Of a stretch of DNA of 64,000 bases, positions 35,060-44,648 are shown piece after piece; positions within the stretch are counted from its first letter, which is position 1, and every line of letters starts with the position of its first letter. The stretch covers positions 56,474,492-56,538,491 of the forward strand of contig NC_052136.2 in the NCBI RefSeq assembly GCF_016086655.4, given 5' to 3'. Source of the DNA: Lepeophtheirus salmonis. Lineage: Eukaryota; Arthropoda; Copepoda; Siphonostomatoida; Caligidae. Made by a program: the position numbers and the translations under genes. Below the pieces are notes generated by a model. It was not told the DNA's origin and ran no database searches. It saw nothing but the letters and a program-made list of their open reading frames with translations.

Positions 35060-35430
35060 GACAAGCACACACAAAAAAAAGAAACTGAAAATCAACATGG
35101 TCTGACAATTTGAAGAATGTTTTGAAGGAGAGAAAGAATAATGCTCATGACGTTTCATTAGATCATCTACAGTAAGATGTTACTATGGAGGAAGGTGAAA
35201 AGGATACAAACAAGGAAATTTACTTACAAATTATAACTCTGCAGAAAATCTTCAGGGTTACACCCCATCTTTTATTTGCACACACGAACGTTTAATAAGG
35301 TTTGGAATCTAATGGAATCTAATTAGTAGAGTATTTTTACTAATCAAGAATTAAGTAATAATGACAACTGCTAAGGAAAAGAAAGTTCCTTATTACCAAT
35401 TTCAAAAAAACGGGCCAACCAAAAAATAAA
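35060..35430 (+). repeat. Dispersed repeat family D, copy 2
   Basis: Parallel to 24,112-24,480 at the DNA level. Frames here are broken, giving TQKKETENQHGL and, in another frame, DNLKNVLKERKNNAHDVSLD, against MPKKKVTKNQHGNSDNLKNV in copy 1. Confidence 0.6.
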
Positions 35431-36129
35431 CCGGATTTTCATCATTAATAATCTACGTAATGAACGAATAGAAATTAAAAGACTTTGTAAAAAGTTATTT
35501 CTTGGGAGTACTGTGAAACATCTGTTGTGATTGCAATAACCGAAAAAAACTCTACACCATTACTTGTTACATCAGATCAGCGTTGAAAAAAAAAAATGGC
35601 AGAAATGCCTGAGATTTGTGCACTACTAGAGAGGTAAGATCATTAAAAAGTTGGAGACAAATGCTATCCAGATTGTCATACTTGCTTTGAAAAAAAAAAA
35701 AACATATGGAAAATACTTAAAAGCTGGTGAGTTTGTTTCTTCAGAAATGATAATAAGAAGCTTAGATTTGAACAAATTAACATTAGAATAATTGAATGAA
35801 ATTTTCAGGAATTACAAAATATTTTATTGTATAAAAGATAATACTTTTAAATACCTGCCACTTAATAGTATAATATGAAATTAAACTATATGAATATCTT
35901 CCCACGCTCTCCAGACAATAAATAAATTATTGGAAAAAAAGAGAGGTTAAAAATTAAGAAAAAGTACTTTGATATTGCGTGGTAATAAATATTGGAGTAA
36001 CTATTGTTGGTTTAAAATTTATATAATTCCTATGGAAGCCCTATTGAAGGACTTTTGATAATCATTACTACTTTATTATATTCATGTAAAGCAATTTATA
36101 TCAACAAAAATGAGTATATAAGAAACTAA
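35431..36129. other. AT-rich intergenic
   Basis: May contain more of family D, but no further matching block to copy 1 was seen. Confidence 0.35.
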
Positions 36130-36169
36130 TAGGGGGTGCTGCATTTTCACAGTGCTATTGAGAAGCCGG

Positions 36170-36292
36170 CACTGCTTAATGGGATCCTCCTTTATATTAT
36201 TCTCCAAACATCAACTCCATCATCTAGGAGTTCTGAGATGCGCTGCCTTTTTGCTTGTTGCTCGCTCATGATGATGAAATGACTAAATGATT
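36170..36292 (-). pseudogene. Mariner transposase N-terminal stub
   Basis: Minus strand begins MSEQQAKRQRISELLDDGVD then VWRII-stop. The R-ISELLxxG pattern is the first helix of the mariner DNA-binding domain. Nothing downstream is recognisable. Confidence 0.6.
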
Positions 36293-37049
36293 AGTAGAGT
36301 TTGTTTTTGTAAAAAGGATGGCGGAAACAGAATATCAAAAAATTATGGCTAAAAACCTTTTCATAGTAATGAGAAAATAAACATTAATTTTGCTGCCCTA
36401 CCCTGTATATACAAATTATTTTTCTTAAATCAAAAATATTAATGTACATGAATAAGATATACATCAGGAAGTGCTATATACAATGCATCTTTTATACATG
36501 TTCGATGCTACATGCACAAAGCCTGCAAGACTTCATTAATAAGACTGCATTGTTATTTTATGGATCAAAAATATGAATATGATATTCAGGTGTCCCAAAA
36601 AAAAAAATTGTTTTTCCATCAGGAAACCTGTTTTATTTTACTATAAGGTTTTTCAATATTTAACTTACATAACAAAAATCGTATAGATATCTTAAAAATT
36701 CAGCCAGCCCTGGAGGTTTAAAGATGTAATCGATTTTGAAGTGAAAAATTGCAGGTTCCAGGACATTAAAACTTAGTATTTCAGTGAATATGACTAATTC
36801 TATCAATTCTATTATTTTGTTTATATTTTTATGTATATTTTCATTCTGATACAACTAAAAATCAATATTTACTTTATAGTGTTTTAAACTAATTTTTCTT
36901 TTATATTTTAAGTTAGTTTTTGTTTAATTTAGACCTTTTTCCACATAATATATTCTAGTTTGAGTTATTTATGTCAACTTTTAAGTACATTATGAGTAAA
37001 GTTAAACCTGCTACTAGAACCTGTACGCTGAATAAAGCTAACGCAACCA
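36293..37049. other. AT-rich intergenic
   Basis: Nothing recognised. Confidence 0.45.
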
Positions 37050-37900
37050 TCTCTTCTGTAAGGTACCATTTTTGTCTAAGAAATGCATTGACTGCAGTAA
37101 TAGCGACTTCCTCATGCAATGTTTGATAGTTTAATAACTCTTTGTAAAATGTTTAATCAGTAAGTGAAGCTTCAGTAGATAAAGGTCCTTTAAACTGATG
37201 AAGCCCATAAACAACACATGTGATTCAGACAAATCTTTCTAAAGCATTGATAGTTTCATTACTGTTGTTTCGTTGTCCACAGTGCAAACTGACTGTTTCA
37301 CTTGCATAAGTTGACATAGCATAAAAGGAGCTCTATGAATAGCTCCTGGTGTTCTAACATGTCTTAACTCTGACGGGTTTCCTAGTAAAGTCATATTTAG
37401 CTCTGCATACTCCCAATAATCATCTCGGCGAAATGAGTTTTATTAGTTAATAAATTATATCACTCATTAGTTTGATCCCTCTTGTTGCATAAAATTGATT
37501 CTTCTGTAATATCCAAAGTTTTCACAGATTATTTATTTATTTCACCCCATTTTTTAAAGCTCCACTAACACCGCATATTGTAGACTTTTACTCTTTCCAA
37601 AAATAGACTTCCATGCAGATTAATTCTCCTATATTATGTCTACGGGCTAAATGATAAAGAGGGTTTTTTAGAGCTTTTTCAATAAGAAGACATGCACCTT
37701 CATGACCTCAAGTATTTGATGCTGTTGTATCAAAAGACATAGCGAATACCTTTTCTTTTACATTCCATTCAATTATAACATTGCATGTAGCAAGTTGATC
37801 ATTCAATTACAGGAATGGTCAATATTTTTTCATGTAAAGATGCTCCATCTCCAACTACTGCCAATCTCTATGCAATGGATCCCTTTATGTCCTACCAGTT
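37050..37900 (-). pseudogene. Decayed transposon-like protein of unknown family
   Basis: Minus strand, from 37,890: AVVGDGASLHEKILTIPVIE, AMSFDTTASNT-stop-GHEGACLLIEK, ALKNPLYHLARRHNIGELIC, CGVSGALKNG, RRDDYWEYAELNMTLLGNPS, ELRHVRTPGAIHRAPFMLCQ, VVYGLHQFKGPLSTEAS, YKELLNYQTLHEEVAITAV and NAFLRQKW. Stops and frameshifts show it is dead. The FDTTASNTG, LARRHN and PGAxHRA landmarks are, as far as I recall, those of an uncharacterised multi-copy protein seen in several arthropod and cnidarian genomes; I cannot name the family. A transposase or related element protein is the likeliest reading. Confidence 0.6.
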
Positions 37901-39441
37901 GTCATATTTCTTATTTTTTTACATAAAATTTTGGTTTTGAAAACATATATTACTTATAAGAATTCGATACTTGACATTTTCCTAATTTTGGCAGTGAAAC
38001 CGGGGTCGAATCTCAAACCATATCATATACAAGTAGACACTATCGCTAAAAGGTACATTGATTGCTAAAACTAATCCATTCATTATATAAATAAAAGTAA
38101 ATAAAACAATGGTGATACATAACACATAATCTGAGACCAATCATTTCGGGACACCAAGAAATGCTACCTTACATACTTAAAATCATTCCCATTAATTTGT
38201 TTGATTTTACACTACATTTATGATCATGTCTTAAATAGAATTCAAATTTTATTAAAGTATTTACCAGTAAAAATAAGAAATGAATGGGTATATTGAAAAT
38301 TGAACTCTAATCTAACATAGAATACCTATTTTATACACGAAAATTCATCAGCCCAGTGATCCAAATGGTCTCTATGAAACATTTCATAAAAAGTAATTAA
38401 TTTAAATAGTAATTGATAATTGTAAACACAAAATTAAAACTATAATTTTTCAATATATATTTATTTTATCTTAGGCCCCCTCAAAGTTAATAATAATTAT
38501 ACACATAGTCAAAAAATAAATTGTAGTAATCTATGGAAAAAATTAATAATTAAAAATCATAAAAATGAACATTGTTCATTTTTTCCCGTTCATCGTTCAA
38601 AATTGAACGGAAAGCATGAACGCCGGTCATTTTTCTGATCCATCTCCAAGCCTGTTATATTGTAATTTGTGTTGATTTTGGGATTTAAAAATATATATAT
38701 TTAACTTTTATTCATAATTATTGTAATAAAGAAAAGTAGAATTATTATAATCATGTAATTGGTATTTTGAGAAAATTAGTACTTTTTTATCTCTTAAAAG
38801 ATTCCTTTATTAATTTCGGAAGTTCGATAGAAAATGATTCAAAAATGCCTCTATGTACTATCCGAAATTATGTGAAATTCAAAATGTTTCTATAAAAAAT
38901 TGACATTTTTTTGATATTGAGATAAATTGTCGTTGCCCTGAATTTATATAATAGCATTTTCATAAAAATCATAAAATAGACTATTTTATAGAATTAAATC
39001 TAACATTTATAAAAAAGTAGTCTTCATTAGCCCACTGTCCCCTCATAACCCGCTAATATACATGTATATAACTGAAGAAAGTTAAGACCCTTCCTCTCCT
39101 CATCTGCGCCCCTAACGTGTTTAATCAGAGGCAGTGCAGAAAAAGATTTATTGGGCTGAAGTAATAATTAAAATAATTGTAGTAAGTAAATTAATCTTTC
39201 TCTATAACTATGACTATTAGGACATTTTGGGATGGAGAAAAGGGGATCGAAGGGGAAGGAATCTTCAGTGTACAGGTCAGTATTTAATTCCAGGATTAGA
39301 GAACTCAAAAAAAAAAAAAAATCCTTAAATGTATACGGAATATTTCAAAATCACATAACCTACTCCTTTGAAATTTTCCATAGAAAGTGGCTCCCTTAGC
39401 AACTCTGATTAATATAGATATGTCCAAACTATATATATGTA
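37901..39441. other. AT-rich intergenic
   Basis: No recognised element up to the left target duplication (tatatgta, 39,434-39,441). Confidence 0.45.
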
Positions 39442-40016
39442 CAGGGCCGTACGTCAGTATTGCGCTTTGTCCGCTTCAGCGGACCAAAAAAAAAACCTTA
39501 CTCAACCGTCCACCAATCATATAGGTATGTAAATATAGATTAATTAAGTCATAATTAATTATTAAAATCTATTATATATATGTAACTTATGACCAACTCA
39601 TAATAGTACTGAGTCATTATAATAAAATTACATATTTGTAGCACGTCCACCCAAAAGGAAGCTAGATAATTTTTCTCAAAATTGAACATGGAATACATTT
39701 TCCAACAAATTATAGTTCATTTAAATGAAAAAATGATTCTGATTAATCCTTTGGAGGCACCACAAATTGTACTTAAAGTAGCCAAAATTCACCGGCACAT
39801 TTCTAGAATTAGTAAATTAATAAATTATATCTCTAAGACAATATTGGGGCCAAATTAAGTCAAATAGATAAAATGGAGGTTTTAAACTACAGTTAACACT
39901 CTCGGGTATCTCAATTCATCGCAGAAATTTGAATTCAAATCCAGTAATTTACCGTAATATCTCTTTCAAATATTGCCTGTCATTTTATAAATATAAACGA
40001 TTGAACCTTTGAATAT

Positions 40017-40438
40017 AAAACGCGTTTTCCGCTTCCCGTGATAAATTTCTGATAATTAATAAATTACTGCAATTATTTCAAGAGTACTTTACAGCCAAAA
40101 ATAAAAAACAAAGACGCACACAACATTTTTCGTATGGATTTAAAGTAATTCACATTGAGTGGATATTTGAGTTAGATATTACGTTTAACGTTACTGGTTG
40201 CAAATGGGAAGTACTTTACAGCCAAAAAAAAAAAAATAAAGACGCACACAACATTTTTCGTATGGAGTACCCTTGAAATATTTAAGAACGTGAGAATTTG
40301 TTTCATTGAATACAAGATAAATTAAATTATTACTGCTTAAAAGGGACATAAATAATAGTTATGTACTTTTTAGAGTGGATTGTTGCAGTAATTTATTAAT
40401 TATCAGAAATGTATCACGGGAAGCGGAAAACGCATTTT
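40017..40438. repeat. Inverted duplication in the hAT 5' region
   Basis: 40,017-40,072 is the reverse complement, with about two differences, of 40,383-40,438. The right arm includes the start codon and first ten codons of the first open frame (MYHGKRKTHF). Confidence 0.92.
40084..40266 (+). repeat. Direct repeat pair, about 55 bp, in the hAT 5' region
   Basis: GTACTTTACAGCCAAAAA followed by AAAGACGCACACAACATTTT and TCGTATGGA occurs at 40,084-40,138 and 40,211-40,266, between the arms of the inverted duplication. Confidence 0.92.
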
Positions 40439-40978
40439 AACAGAGAGTTGGTGATTTGTTCTATCTGTCAGAAGGAAATACAGAAGGACAACTTTAATGA
40501 TCACAAAGTTAAACTCCATAAGAATGACCCCAGCTGCAAGTATCAAGTGAAAATTGATCATAAGAAGCAGAAAACATTGAACTTTGCTGTTAAGAAAACT
40601 TCCTCTGCTACATCCTCACCCTCAGTCACTGCCTCCTCCTGTCCCGATGACCCTGCTCCAGTTGAGGCCTTACTGCCTGAACCAAGATCTGAAAAGTCCG
40701 TTTCTGCTGAAGAGAAAGTTACTGCAGACACAGAAAATAATGGCGACTCATCAAATTACCCCAGCGGACGGATTTCTCATGGAATAAGACTTCCTAATCT
40801 CGATATCGGACCAATCTTCCCTCCCGAGCAGCTCTTTGTAGTCAACAACAACAATATTTCCCTGCAGAGGACTCTGAGACTAGCGAGAATGTCCAGGGAG
40901 GTGAGAAGAGCAAGACTGAGGAGATGGAGTTTGTGGACGGAGGCCCAGAGTACCCTGTCGTCTTCACGAGCCAGCTAG
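40409..40978 (+). CDS. hAT transposase part 1: N-terminal zinc finger (189 aa)
   Basis: Starts MYHGKRKTHFNREL. It contains one C2-H2-like finger (CSICQKEI, H and H in NDHKVKLH, residues about 17-37), probably for binding the element's ends, then a Ser/Pro/Glu-rich linker. Near residue 130 the text GISHGIRLPNL-type continues into DIGPIFPPEQLF. It is open until 40,978, but from 40,798 the downstream frame is also open, and the acidic text AEDSETSENVQGGEKSKTEE of that frame looks like the genuine continuation. The transposase is therefore split by a one-base frame change somewhere in 40,798-40,900, or a short intron is present. Confidence 0.7.
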   Translation: MYHGKRKTHFNRELVICSICQKEIQKDNFNDHKVKLHKNDPSCKYQVKIDHKKQKTLNFAVKKTSSATSSPSVTASSCPDDPAPVEALLPEPRSEKSVSAEEKVTADTENNGDSSNYPSGRISHGIRLPNLDIGPIFPPEQLFVVNNNNISLQRTLRLARMSREVRRARLRRWSLWTEAQSTLSSSRAS

Positions 40979-42300
40979 GTGACAAGATACTTACCGGGCG
41001 GGAGTCAAAGCGGAAGGACATCCATACCAGAACCAGAGTGGAGACTGAGCGGGAAACTGTGCCTAAAGTCGAGAGAGATCATCCTCTACAGCCCAAGTTA
41101 CAAACATACAGTTCTCAGATAGATGACAAATACTCCAGAGACTTTCAATATGATTGGTTCCGTAAGTTCCCGTGGCTAGAATATGACGAGGTTAAAAAGT
41201 CAGCCAAGTGTTTCGCCTGTTCCAAATTTTCCATTTCCAACCTTGGGAAATTTAAGTTCAAAACATGGAAAAACAGTTCCTCGTTGAAAGTTCATTCTAA
41301 CAACAAAAAGCACAAACTGTCGCTGGAAAAGTGGATCAATTTCCTCACATCAAAGAGAAAGAATACCTCGGTTCTCGGCCGTGCTCAGTCTCAACATGCT
41401 GAGGAAGTTGTGAAGTTGCGAGCTTATTTGAGGTATATTTTCCGAACTCTTGGGTTCCTCGCAAAGCAAGGATTGGCTTTTAGGGGCGATTCCGAAACAA
41501 GAGAAAAGTTGACGGAATCTAATGAAAACAGTCGAGGAAACTTCTTGGAGCTTTTGTCCCTGCGTTCACACGACAATCATATTCTCAAAGATAAACTGGA
41601 GGCCGAAGTCAAATTTTTTGGTTCAGCTGGGGCAGGTTTTGCCAAATGGACTTCACCTGACATCCAAAATGAGCTGATAGAGATTATAGCATCCAAAGGG
41701 ACGGAAAATATAATTGAAGATGTCAAGACTTGTGCCGGCGATGATGACTACTGGTTCTCTGTGATTGTTGATGAGACATCAGATATGTCAAACACGGAGC
41801 AGTTCAGTCTGTCACTGGGGTATCTGACGAGTGAAGGCATCAAGAAAGAGAGCTTCCTCAAGTTTGTAAAAGTTACCCAGACTGACTGCAAATATTTGTT
41901 TGAGAAGCTTCACGAGGCTGTCAAGGATCTCGGCCTTAACCCCGCCCGCACTGTCTCCCTGGCCGCAGACGGTGCCTCCAACATATCCGGCATCAAGAAG
42001 GGTCTTGCCGCCAGGTGGAAGGAAGCAGCCCCACTGTGTGTCTACATCCACTGCTACGCCCATGTGCTCAATCTTGTAGTCAAGGATCTTCTCTCAGATA
42101 TAACCCTGTTGAGAAATACAATGGGGACAGTACAAATTTTATACAACTTCACTGAAGGGTCACCAAAGAGGGCAGCAATCTACAAGTCGGTGGAGATAAC
42201 AAGTAAAGATAACCCTGTTGAGAATACAATGGGGACAGTACTAATTTTATACAACTTCATTGAAGCATGCCAAGGTGATGTTTCTCTAGGCAGATATTGA
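40798..42300 (+). pseudogene. hAT transposase part 2: TTF finger and DUF4371-like catalytic region
   Basis: The open frame runs from 40,798 (first Met at 40,924). A TTF-type/BED-like segment (YDWFRKFPWLEYDE, CFACSKFS, FKTWKNSSSLKVHSNNKKH; roughly 41,140-41,320) is followed by a DUF4371-like RNase-H fold. FSVIVDETSDMSN holds the first catalytic Asp (about 41,766), LAADGASNISG the second (about 41,965), and CYAHVLNLVVKD is the conserved Cys/His block after it. The third acidic residue and the helical insertion domain are missing: after IYKSVEI the sequence repeats itself (42,209-42,265) and stops at 42,300. Proteins of this architecture are often annotated as zinc finger MYM-type protein 1-like or TTF-type zinc finger with HAT dimerisation domain. 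Confidence 0.85.
42100..42265 (+). repeat. Tandem-type duplication at the hAT deletion point
   Basis: ATAACCCTGTTGAGAAATAC with ATGGGGACAGTACAAATTTT (42,100-42,157) recurs as ATAACCCTGTTGAGAATAC with ATGGGGACAGTACTAATTTT at 42,209-42,265. It marks the break between catalytic and dimerisation parts. Confidence 0.93.
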
Positions 42301-42301
42301 C

Positions 42302-42616
42302 ACAGAAGACATGGTTTCGTCACAAATTGCTGCAGAGTTAATAAGCTCGGGAGTGTTCCGCCTGATGCCGGAGCTATACAAGGTGATCGTTATCCTGGCC
42401 TCAATGCCCATCAGCAGCTGTGAGGCGGAGCGGTCATTCTCCTGTCTCAGAAGGCTCAAGAACCACATGAGGACCACCATGGACCAGGAGAGGCTCTCCT
42501 CCCTCACCCTCTTGAACATGGACAGGGTGATGGTGGACAAGGTGCTCCATGAAGACATGGACAGTTTGATTGACACCTTTGCGTCAAGGAAAGAGAGGAA
42601 AAACTTCTTCTTCTAA
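42302..42616 (+). pseudogene. hAT transposase part 3: C-terminal dimerisation domain
   Basis: The frame resumes at about 42,302 with DTEDMVSSQIAAELISSG, then LMPELYKVIVILASMPISSC, EAERSFSCLRRLKNHMRTTM and LSSLTLLNMDR. The SSCEAERSFSxLRRLKxxxR signature is the hAT dimerisation domain. It is one frame away from part 2 and separated from it by the stop at 42,298-42,300. Confidence 0.9.
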
Positions 42617-43107
42617 TCATGATAAAGAACACATGCATTTTTTTCAAACACATCACCACGTATACATGCGAGTTAAGAACATCAAGGCTTGTGAACATAA
42701 TTTATTTTCTGTCGATGTAACCGTTTCATGGTATATTATAATCTCGTTCATTATCTTCATCCGTTATTATTTTAAAAATATTTAAGGAGGTTTAAATTGT
42801 TTGACTTAATTGTATAGTTCAAAAATTTTCTCTCATTCTTGCACCGTGCATTTTATACTCCATTATACTCCTTCCTTTATGAATAGGTCGGCATTGACTT
42901 TCCGTCTAGAGTTTTTCCTTTTCATTTTATTTTTCCCAATGTTTGCCTGAAGAAAATAATGGTCTGACAGTCCATTGGACGATATTCTTGCAAGATTTAA
43001 TCTATGCTGTAGCATTTGCCCTGTTTAAATATCCCACGTTCACCACTGAAAATCAACCATTCACCCTTGTAAAGCGGACCGAAAAATCTTCCTGACATAC
43101 GGCACTG

Positions 43108-44575
43108 TATATGTATACCGTATACGATCAAAGATCGATCAGACCATATATATCTTTCTCTTTTGATCAATCATTGTTTTCATTAAATATGGTTAAAAGC
43201 ACCCTAATTTGGTTAGTATATTAGAAATATAAAAGAAGGACTACGAAATATATTGCCTGTCATCAGACATTCAATTTGAATTTCAACTCAGGGAAGAGAT
43301 AAATAAAATTAATGTTCTTGACATCAAGTCTGCCTGACGTGGTCGAAAAAATGATAACTGAAATTCAATGTTGACTAGTTACGTTGATTTTCGGATAGAT
43401 CTATGTGATTTTTGACTAGTATAGGTGGAAAAAATATCATCTAGCTGATGGCTAGAAAGCTTTGGTGATTTTTGTACTAGTTAGCCGATTTATAATAATG
43501 TCAGGAATATAAATAAAAAATTATAGGTTCAATTTTGCGTTTGTAAATTGATTATAAAAAGTTTCAATATAATAGCTCGCAGCACACCTAGGGCCGGATC
43601 GACCTTATTGTAGGCTAATTTGAGACTGCATACTAAAACAAGGATGACCATTTACGTAAATAGTCACTATAGGCATCTTTAGTTTTAGTTTGTCTTTCAT
43701 GTAGTTACATAGTAAAGCCTATTTTTAGAGTAGATCTACTCTAGAATAGTTATAAAATCAAAGAGGGAATTGAATTTAAACTTCCGTTTAATGAATTGTA
43801 TGGGACACTGCTTATATTTGTTTTAATATATCTTGACCGACTCAATAAATATGCAGGCGATTGGGGTTTTTTGAATGTGAAAATCAACTCATCATTTGAG
43901 CCGAGACGACTTTACACAACGCAAAACAGATGTAAATAACCCAATTTCTATTAATATAAGTTGTGACACCCTTAATACTTAAGTTAGTTGAATAATACTA
44001 TAAAAACTAAGTTATCACTTATACTTTGATATTCATAAAACATTCATAATATAAGAAGGGGCCATTTAAAAAAATGTTTGCACCAGAACAATAATAATTT
44101 GGACCTCATTATCTTCGTCAACAATTAAGACCAACTTTTACCATCAATACTAATTCCTTACTCATGGCCATGATGATTGATACACACATCATTCATAGTA
44201 TGTCTTGCACTAATTAGCCTGTTTTAAATCAGCCTGATCATTCTATTCCCTATACATCATCAGTGCCATTTGATAGAAAAAAAATTAAATATTCTGATTC
44301 CCTCGAATATCGTAAATGAAACCTTTAATCATTATTTTTCTTTCAAGATGACATAAAATTTTATTGAAAACGCATCGACGTCAATGTATTCGACCATTTT
44401 TCATTTTAAGAGAAAATCATAACAAATTTATTTCATTGCTGGATTATTATAATTTAATTTTTTTTGTAACTGATATTACTAAGTGAAAAACTTAATATTA
44501 TAAAAAAATATTTCAAACATGACATAAAATCTACAAACCACATATGAACATTCTTATCGTATAAAATGATGGGTA
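43108..44575. other. AT-rich intergenic between hAT element and p47 gene
   Basis: Opens with the right target duplication. GATTTTTGACTAGT/GATTTTTGTACTAGT words recur at 43,380-43,490. No gene recognised. Confidence 0.5.
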
Positions 44576-44581
44576 TTTATT
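44576..44581 (-). terminator. Polyadenylation signal AATAAA of the p47 gene
   Basis: AATAAA on the minus strand, 68 bases beyond the stop codon. Confidence 0.6.
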
Positions 44582-44648
44582 TATGTAAAGCTGGATATTT
44601 TTTAATAATTAATTAATGATGTTTAATTACATTTAAAAGATGTTCGTT

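Larger units (their letters stand above)
39442..43107 (+). mobile_element. hAT-superfamily transposon with perfect 8-bp target duplication
   Basis: Left end CAGGGCCGTACGTCAG and right end (read inward) CAGTGCCGTATGTCAG match at 14 of 16 positions. Both continue into a GTCCGCTT-containing subterminal part (CTTTGTCCGCTTCAGCGGAC and TTTTTCGGTCCGCTTTAC). The flanks tatatgta at 39,434-39,441 and 43,108-43,115 are identical, the 8-bp duplication of hAT elements. It carries a zinc-finger segment, a TTF-type finger plus DUF4371-like catalytic part, and a hAT C-terminal dimerisation segment in three frames on the plus strand. The element is internally shortened before the dimerisation segment, so this copy should not make active transposase. 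The identical duplication and high coding identity suggest it is younger than most mariner relics here. Confidence 0.95.
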
